In this document: piece after piece, positions 1-4,514 of the stretch
Layout: each line of letters begins with the position of its first letter
Position numbering within the stretch: position 1 is the stretch's first letter
NCBI GenBank assembly: GCA_014383605.1
Contig: JACNHM010000446.1
Span: 1-7,028 of the forward strand
Direction of reading: 5' to 3'
From: Chloroflexota bacterium
GTDB taxonomy: Bacteria > Chloroflexota > Anaerolineae > UBA3071
DNA length: 7,028 nt
Notes under the pieces: model-generated
Seen by the model: the letters and a program-made list of their open reading frames with translations, nothing else
What the model was told of the DNA's origin: nothing
Database searches by the model: none
Translations under genes and position numbers: made by a program

Positions 1-10
1 GGATCTGGCG

Positions 11-33
11 CTTGTCCTGAGCCTGCCGAAGGG
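11..33 (-). repeat. Dispersed CCTTCGRCNRGGCTCAGG-type repeat, divergent copy
   Basis: On the minus strand this stretch begins CCCTTCGGCAGGCTCAGG. It is a diverged relative of the 25-bp element found at 3841-3865, 3886-3910 and (inverted) 6783-6807. It lies outside any gene, flanked by GGATCT and GGATCC words. Repeats of this kind are familiar from Chloroflexota genomes; no mobility gene accompanies it. Family membership is judged by eye. Confidence 0.6.
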
Positions 34-93
34 ATCCAGGCCGAGCAAAATTGGATCTACTGAGACTGGTAGGATTTAACGGACTAGAGGAAC

Positions 94-117
94 AAATCCG
101 CAAATCCTGCGAATCCG
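94..117 (+). repeat. Short imperfect tandem repeat (AAATCCG / AAATCCTGC / GAATCCG)
   Basis: Three degenerate copies of an 8-9 bp word with core AATCC follow one another just upstream of the candidate promoter. The remainder of 1-140 holds no convincing open frame. The words resemble intergenic filler repeats of Chloroflexota; a role as operator half-sites is possible, but nothing in the sequence shows it. Confidence 0.4.
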
Positions 118-123
118 TGTTCT

Positions 124-152
124 TTGACTAATTCCTAAGATTGTGGCATACT
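124..152 (+). promoter_or_regulatory. Candidate sigma70-type promoter for the operon
   Basis: A -35-like TTGACT (124-129, five of six matches to TTGACA) and a -10-like CATACT (147-152, four of six to TATAAT) are separated by exactly 17 bp. Transcription would start near 159, about 30 nt before the DUF2007 start codon. It is the only promoter-like pair I see before a gene in this window, and the following genes are tightly spaced, so it could drive all of them. The -10 match is modest. Confidence 0.5.
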
Positions 153-176
153 TTGGTGCGCACTGAGGCTAAAGAC

Positions 177-182
177 AGGAGG
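177..182 (+). promoter_or_regulatory. Shine-Dalgarno site AGGAGG
   Basis: A perfect AGGAGG lies 6 nt before the ATG at 189. It decides the start of the DUF2007 gene against the in-frame ATG at 141, which has no comparable site and would lie inside the candidate -10 region. Confidence 0.85.
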
Positions 183-188
183 TATACA

Positions 189-464
189 ATGGCAGCTCAC
201 AAAAAGGCAAACAGACCGGGGCTGACTACGATTTACACCGCCTTCGGGCAACTGGAGGCCCACGTTATCAAAACTAAGCTGGAAAGCGCCGGCATCCCCG
301 CTCTGCTGGACTACGAGAGCGCGGGGGTGGTACTGGGCCTCACTGTGGATGGCCTGGGCGAGGTGCGGGTGATGGTCCCAGAAGCCCTGGCCCAAGAGGC
401 CGAAGAGCTTCTTAGCCAGCCGCCCGATTGGCCGCCAGAAGCACTGGATCCAGAATTGCTCTGA
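189..464 (+). CDS. DUF2007-type small protein (putative signal-transducing)
   Basis: A 91-residue cytoplasmic protein with no signal peptide or membrane segment. The pattern TTIYTAFGQLEAHVIKTKLE (13-32), then AGIPALL (34-40), GLTVDGLGEVRVMVPE (50-65) and a C-terminal helix AEELL is what I recognise as the DUF2007 family, described as putative prokaryotic signal-transducing proteins with a small ferredoxin-like alpha/beta fold. The phrase 'yTAfGqlEAhvIkskLEsaGIpa' is the family hallmark. The start at 189 is set by AGGAGG at 177-182; an in-frame ATG 48 nt upstream is rejected. It is the first gene of the probable operon, 40 nt before the serine hydrolase. Its biochemical role is unknown; placement ahead of exported wall enzymes hints at regulation, which is inference. 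Family assignment is fairly confident, function is not. Confidence 0.8.
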   Translation: MAAHKKANRPGLTTIYTAFGQLEAHVIKTKLESAGIPALLDYESAGVVLGLTVDGLGEVRVMVPEALAQEAEELLSQPPDWPPEALDPELL

Positions 465-493
465 GTAAAAGCCAAAAGAAGAGCCAAACATTT

Positions 494-500
494 AGGAGGA
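494..500 (+). promoter_or_regulatory. Shine-Dalgarno site AGGAGGA before a TTG start
   Basis: AGGAGGA ends 4 nt before TTG at 505. The strong site, with a transmembrane segment beginning a few codons later, supports TTG as the real start of the first serine hydrolase; no better in-frame ATG lies nearby. Confidence 0.75.
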
Positions 501-504
501 CATT

Positions 505-1917
505 TTGAGACCATCGAGATTTGCGATTCTCGTGATCTTGATAGTTGTCATGCTCGTTTTCTTCTATAAACTGAACGACTACCGAGCCTATCGAAATCAG
601 ATCCCACAGGGAGTTTCGCTAGCAGGCCTTCCTATGGAGGGCAAATGGGACACAGGAGCGATGGAACTCCTGGGAGATGCTGTCGCAGAACCGGTAGAAC
701 TGAATTATCTAAGCGAGAGCCTTCTCCTCCATCCCCAGGATGTCGGTTTCCAATTCAAGGCCGACGATATGCTAGAGGAAGTCAATAAATTGAAGGCCAA
801 GACCAGCTTTTGGCCGGGCTTCGCTGACTACATCGTGAACGACCAGCCGCTGCCTGCCAACATCCCCCTCCAGGCCAGTTACGACGCGGGGCAGTTGAAG
901 GACTTCCTGGCGGCTATCGCCAACGAGTATGACCGCCCGCTGCAAGAGCCTAATGCCAACGCCAATACCTTGGCCTTCGCGCCCGGCCAGCCAGAACAGC
1001 GGCTCGATATCGAGGCATCCCTGCCGCTGGTCGCCGGCGCGCTGAATTCGGCCACGGCCCGCGAGGTGGATCTGGTGGTGAACCTGGGCCCGCCCCCGCG
1101 TCAGCCTGGCCTGTGGATGATGGGGCAGATGATCGAGGGCATCCTGGCGGGCTTCCCAGGTTTTTACAGCATTTACATCAAGGATCTGGCTACCGGCCAG
1201 GAATTTGCCGACGACGCTGACGTGGCCTACGCCGGCATGAGCATCCTCAAGATCGCTATCATGGTGGAAGCCTACAAGCATCTGGACGGCCCGCCGGACG
1301 CAGACACCACCAAGATCCTGACCGAGACCATGACCCTCAGTGGTAACTTCACCTCTAACCTTCTGCTGCGCCACACCATCGGCGACGGCGACGCCTACGA
1401 GGGCGTGCGACGGCTCAACCAGACGATGAAGCTCATCGGGCTGGCCAACACTTTCATGGCCACCCCCTACGACGAGGACGTTCTGCCGCAGCACATCACC
1501 ACCCCGGCCAACCAGCGCACCGACGTGAACACCTACCCCGATCCCTTCATGCAGACCACGCCGCAGGACATGGGCCGCCTGCTGGAGATGATCTACCAGT
1601 GCGCCAACGGCGGCGGCACGCTAATCGCCGCCTATCCCAACGAGTTGACCCCCGACGAGTGCCAGGCCATGCTCGAGATCATGTCCGAGAACCGCATCGG
1701 CGAGCTCATCGAGGCTGGGGTGCCTGAGGGAACACCAGTGGCCCACAAACACGGCTGGGTGGGGGACTCTCACGGCGACGCCGGCATCGTCTTCACGCCG
1801 GGCGGCGACTACGTGCTGTGCGTCTACCTGTACCACACGGACTGGCTGGAGTGGGAGGTCAGCTCCCCGCTCATGGCCCGCATCTCCGAGGCCGCCTACA
1901 AGTATTTCAACCGTTGA
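505..1917 (+). CDS. Membrane-anchored serine hydrolase, class A beta-lactamase fold, with PG-binding-like N-terminus
   Basis: A 470-residue protein with three parts. Residues about 5-21 (AILVILIVVMLVFFY) form a single membrane anchor, so the rest should be extracytoplasmic. Residues about 33-195 begin IPQGVSLAGLPMEG and resemble the VanW/YoaR-type putative peptidoglycan-binding domain (PG_binding_4-like), including PLQEPNANANTLAFAPGQ. Residues about 205-470 are a class A beta-lactamase/penicillin-recognising domain: SxxK is S246-I-L-K249, the SDN-equivalent is S279-G-N281, and the KTG-equivalent is K415-H-G417 in HKHGWVGD. I cannot place a deacylating Glu like Glu166 of class A enzymes before TTPQDM, so it need not destroy beta-lactams; a D,D-peptidase-like or binding role is as likely. 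TTG start chosen from AGGAGGA at 494-500. The C-terminal half is clearly paralogous to the gene at 4515-6755. Fold assignment is firm; substrate is unknown. Confidence 0.85.
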   Translation: MRPSRFAILVILIVVMLVFFYKLNDYRAYRNQIPQGVSLAGLPMEGKWDTGAMELLGDAVAEPVELNYLSESLLLHPQDVGFQFKADDMLEEVNKLKAKTSFWPGFADYIVNDQPLPANIPLQASYDAGQLKDFLAAIANEYDRPLQEPNANANTLAFAPGQPEQRLDIEASLPLVAGALNSATAREVDLVVNLGPPPRQPGLWMMGQMIEGILAGFPGFYSIYIKDLATGQEFADDADVAYAGMSILKIAIMVEAYKHLDGPPDADTTKILTETMTLSGNFTSNLLLRHTIGDGDAYEGVRRLNQTMKLIGLANTFMATPYDEDVLPQHITTPANQRTDVNTYPDPFMQTTPQDMGRLLEMIYQCANGGGTLIAAYPNELTPDECQAMLEIMSENRIGELIEAGVPEGTPVAHKHGWVGDSHGDAGIVFTPGGDYVLCVYLYHTDWLEWEVSSPLMARISEAAYKYFNR

Positions 1918-1928
1918 CATTATGATGG

Positions 1929-1970
1929 AAATTAGAGATTGGAGATTGGAGATTGGAGATTAGAGATTGG
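1929..1970 (+). repeat. Heptamer satellite (GGAGATT)n over a gene start
   Basis: The stretch runs GAAATTAGAGATTGG, then GGAGATT-type units at 7-bp spacing, then ATTAGAGATTGG again. The 12-mer ATTAGAGATTGG occurs at 1931-1942 and 1959-1970, exactly 28 bp (four units) apart. TTG occurs at 1939, 1946 and 1953, once in each reading frame, and GGAG words repeat at 1941 and 1948. The array covers the gap after the upstream stop (1917) and the first codons of the M14-M23 gene. Confidence 0.85.
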
Positions 1971-4502
1971 ATATTGAGTATCGCCCTGGCCTTGACTGTG
2001 GTCCTTTTCTCCGGCTGCGCCGTGGCGACGCCGTCACCGACGCCCACCCGCGCTGCTACGGCGACGCTGACTCAGACTGCTACTCCTACCCACACTCCGA
2101 CTTCCACCATCACGCCTACCCGTACTGTAACGCCAACTCCGACCCCGACGGTGACACCCACACCAACCAACACTGCCACCATGACGCCCACGCCCACCCA
2201 TACCGCCACCTCGACTCCCACCCCGCGCCCAACGACCACGCCTACACCCACCCCTACGCCCACTCCCGCATCCCTGACCATTGGCCAATCGGCGGAGGGT
2301 CGCCCCATTGAGGCCTACCGCATCGGCCTGGGGGGCTACAAGGTGGTGCTGGTAGGCGACATCCACGGCGGCTGGGAGGCCAATACCCATGAGCTGGCGC
2401 GGGAGTTGCTGGCCCATTTCAAGGCCAAACCCAATGACGCGCCCGGCGACGTCAGCCTTTGGATCATCCCCACCCTAAACCCCGATGGCCTGGCCGCCGG
2501 CACGCGGTTCAACGCCCGCGGGGTGGACCTGAACCGCAACACCGACACCGACCTGGACGGTTGCGTCGGCAACGATTGGAGTCCGACGACCTACACCAGC
2601 GATGGCCCACAGCCCGGCGCGGGCGGCGCGTATCCCTTCTCCGAACCAGAGTCGCGGGCGGCGCGCGATTTCCTGGCCGACGCCCACGTCGTGGTCTTCT
2701 ACCACAGCAGGGCGGGGGCAGTGTTCACTGGCGGCTGCCGGGATAACGCCTCATCGCTGCGACTGGCGGCGACGCTTGCGGCAGGCACAGGCTACGACTT
2801 CCCTGAGGAAGGCTGGACGGGCTATCCCATCAGCGGCGGTTTCAACGACTACCTGGCCGACCTGGGCATCGCCGTCGCCGAGGTGGAGCTGACCAACCAC
2901 GAGGACACCGAGTTCGAGCGCAACCTTGAGGGCGTGCGGGCAGTGCTGGCGGCGGTGGAAGATATCGTCACCGCCCGTGACGATGGGGCGCCCGGCGAGG
3001 CGCACTGGCTCGACGAGGACAGCGTGACCGCCTACCGCTACTCGGCTGGGACGTTCCCCCACCCCGTGAGCCTGGCTGTGAATGGAGACACGCTGTACAT
3101 GGTAGACAGCGGCCGGCTGCTGCGCCTGACAGTGAGTGAGACCGAACCGCCGGTGGTGATGGCCGCGCCCGGCGACACCCTGGCCGGTTTGCCGGTTCAG
3201 GAGTTGTCGGAGGTGGCACTGTCGCCGGACGGTTCGCTATTGGCTGTGGACCGCTCCGGTGAGGTGGTACGCTACGATGCAGCAGACGAGACCTGGCATC
3301 GTTCAAACTGGGAGACCGTGGCCGGCACCGGCGGCACTTATGTAACCGCCGTCGCTGCGGACCAAGACGCAACCTACTTCCTCGACTCCAACGCCGGGCG
3401 AGTGTGGCGTGTGGCCGGCGGTCGGGCCGTGGTCGTAGCCGAGCTGCCAAGCAGCCTGGGAGTTGACATGGCGGTAGACGGCGAGAACGTGTACGTCCTC
3501 CTCCGCGAGTGGCCCGGCCAGCGGCCCTCGGTGATCAAATATAGTGGACCGAACTGGACCAAAGCCTGGACTGTGTCGAGCGGTCTGGACTACCCGACGA
3601 CACTGTGCGCCGCTGCCGACGGCTCGACTGAGCTCGCCGAAGTCGGACTGCTGTACCTCCTCGACAGCAACGACCGCCGAGTGCTGGCTCTGGACACCGA
3701 TACGGGCGAGACGCGCGCCATGTACACCTTCATTGACCGAGACGTAACCCTGCGCGGCTGCTGGCCGGTGGACGGCGGTTTACTCTTGATTGGGCCAGAT
3801 GTTTTGTTCCAATTTCCAACTTCCAACCTCCAACCTCCAACCCTTCGACCAGGCTCAGGGCAGGCTTCCAACTTCCAATTTCCAACCCTTCGACCAGGCT
3901 CAGGGCAGGCTTCCAACCTCCAACCTCCAATCTCCAACCTCCAAGTGCACGGACTGACGATGCCCATCGCCGATATGCTCCTGCCGCAGCGATTGAACAC
4001 TCTGCCCGGCGCGCCGCGTCACTACCGCTATGGGGTGCATCAAGGTATAGACCTCTATGCTTACGCCGACGGCTCCCCGGTTACCATTGGCACCAAGGTA
4101 CTGGCTGCACGCGACGGCATCGTCATCCGCGCCGATTGGGACTACGAGAATCCCACCGAATCGCAGATGGACCAGTGGCTGGCCACCTGTCGCCAGGAGG
4201 GACACACCCCTGACGACGTGCTGGACGGTCTCCGCGGGCGGCAGGTGTGGCTGGACCACGGCGACGGCCTCATCACCCGTTATGCCCACCTGAGCGGCAT
4301 CGCCGACGAGTTGGAGGTTGGCAACGACGTGGCCCAGGGCCAGGTCATCGGCACAGTGGGCAACTCTGGCACGCCCGAGTCGCTGTACAATCCCGAGGGT
4401 GGCCTCCACCTGCATTTCGAGATCTGGCTGGATGACCGATACGTCGGACAATACCTGTCCACCGTCGAGATACGGCGGCTATTGTCGAAAGTGTTGAGAT
4501 AG
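1953..4502 (+). CDS. Lipoprotein fusing M14 zinc carboxypeptidase, beta-propeller-like region and M23 (LytM) peptidase
   Basis: An 849-residue exported protein. Residues 1-22 are a signal peptide with a lipobox-like LFSGC ending at Cys22; residues about 26-108 are a Thr/Pro linker. The M14 domain (about 109-335) shows His138 and Glu142 in HGGWE, the PTLNPDG motif, N194-R195 in GVDLNRN, the third zinc ligand His251 in YHS and catalytic Glu candidate E312 in EVEL. Residues about 352-618 contain repeated VALSPDG/LAVDRSG-like blades suggestive of a beta-propeller. Residues 620-664 are a satellite-derived insert. The M23 domain (about 690-849) shows His696 and Asp700 (HQGID), His779 (YAHLSG), and His819/His821 (HLHFE), so the set is complete; a helical insert of some 35 residues follows DGIVIRADWDY. 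The role is probably extracytoplasmic wall-peptide cleavage; substrate is inferred. The TTG start at 1953, with GGAG at 1941-1944, is the earliest usual start codon in frame after the stop at 1923; TTG 1974 is an alternative. The upstream ATGs (1922, 1925) are out of frame. Confidence 0.85.
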   Translation: MEIRDWILSIALALTVVLFSGCAVATPSPTPTRAATATLTQTATPTHTPTSTITPTRTVTPTPTPTVTPTPTNTATMTPTPTHTATSTPTPRPTTTPTPTPTPTPASLTIGQSAEGRPIEAYRIGLGGYKVVLVGDIHGGWEANTHELARELLAHFKAKPNDAPGDVSLWIIPTLNPDGLAAGTRFNARGVDLNRNTDTDLDGCVGNDWSPTTYTSDGPQPGAGGAYPFSEPESRAARDFLADAHVVVFYHSRAGAVFTGGCRDNASSLRLAATLAAGTGYDFPEEGWTGYPISGGFNDYLADLGIAVAEVELTNHEDTEFERNLEGVRAVLAAVEDIVTARDDGAPGEAHWLDEDSVTAYRYSAGTFPHPVSLAVNGDTLYMVDSGRLLRLTVSETEPPVVMAAPGDTLAGLPVQELSEVALSPDGSLLAVDRSGEVVRYDAADETWHRSNWETVAGTGGTYVTAVAADQDATYFLDSNAGRVWRVAGGRAVVVAELPSSLGVDMAVDGENVYVLLREWPGQRPSVIKYSGPNWTKAWTVSSGLDYPTTLCAAADGSTELAEVGLLYLLDSNDRRVLALDTDTGETRAMYTFIDRDVTLRGCWPVDGGLLLIGPDVLFQFPTSNLQPPTLRPGSGQASNFQFPTLRPGSGQASNLQPPISNLQVHGLTMPIADMLLPQRLNTLPGAPRHYRYGVHQGIDLYAYADGSPVTIGTKVLAARDGIVIRADWDYENPTESQMDQWLATCRQEGHTPDDVLDGLRGRQVWLDHGDGLITRYAHLSGIADELEVGNDVAQGQVIGTVGNSGTPESLYNPEGGLHLHFEIWLDDRYVGQYLSTVEIRRLLSKVLR
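2028..2277 (+). repeat. Low-complexity Thr/Pro-encoding repeat tract
   Basis: Degenerate hexamer-like ACNCCN units (such as CCCACC and ACGCCC) encode the TPTPTPT linker of the M14-M23 lipoprotein, about 80 residues. Because the codon pair repeats, long shadow frames open on both strands (for example a minus-strand VGVGVGV frame at 2072-2308), which I do not take as genes. Such linkers usually hold a surface enzyme away from the membrane; they are common in exported Chloroflexota proteins. Confidence 0.85.
3808..3944 (+). repeat. In-frame satellite insert with two TCGACCAGGCTCAGGG repeats
   Basis: Heptamer-like CCAACTT/CCAACCT/CCAATTT units flank two identical 25-bp copies of the element beginning CCCTTCGACCAGGCTCAGGG, at 3841-3865 and 3886-3910, 45 bp apart. 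The block from 3810 to 3944 is 135 bp, a multiple of three, and reads as about 45 residues including two copies of [12 protein letters not shown] between the propeller-like region and the M23 domain. An inverted relative lies at 6756-6838. It contains no stop and no mobility gene. Confidence 0.9.
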
Positions 4503-4503
4503 T

Positions 4504-4510
4504 GAGGTGA
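4504..4510 (+). promoter_or_regulatory. Shine-Dalgarno-like site GAGGTGA
   Basis: GAGGTGA ends 4 nt before the ATG at 4515 and starts just after the TAG of the M14-M23 gene (4500-4502). The 12-nt gap suggests the two genes share one transcript, and the site fixes the start of the second serine hydrolase. Confidence 0.7.
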
Positions 4511-4514
4511 AAAG

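Noticed and set aside
141..188. Upstream in-frame ATG (141) as start of the DUF2007 gene
   Set aside because: It has no ribosome site, overlaps the candidate -10 region, and the added residues do not fit the family; AGGAGG at 177-182 points to 189.
772..1494. Long minus-strand open frame (240 codons)
   Set aside because: It is antisense to a well-supported serine hydrolase with conserved motifs; it is a shadow of GC-rich codon use with no recognisable domain.
505..1917. Calling the serine hydrolases antibiotic-resistance beta-lactamases
   Set aside because: The fold fits, but the second and third motifs differ from SDN and KTG, no deacylating Glu is evident, and the anchored PG-binding-like stalk suggests a wall role.
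1922..1963. ATG at 1922/1925 as the present start of the M14-M23 gene
   Set aside because: This frame ends at TAG 1961-1963 after 13 codons. It is kept only as the probable ancestral start.
2034..2417. Minus-strand Gly/Arg-rich and Val/Gly-rich frames over the Thr/Pro tract
   Set aside because: They are translations of the low-complexity linker DNA in the wrong frame.
3841..3910. Two 25-bp identical repeats separated by 20 bp, resembling a minimal CRISPR
   Set aside because: The spacer is the same CCAACTT satellite, the block is in frame within a protein, other copies lie elsewhere and inverted, and no cas gene is present.
3900..4451. Minus-strand open frame (183 codons) opposite the M23 domain
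   Set aside because: The plus strand here has the complete M23 metal site; the antisense frame shows no recognisable domain.
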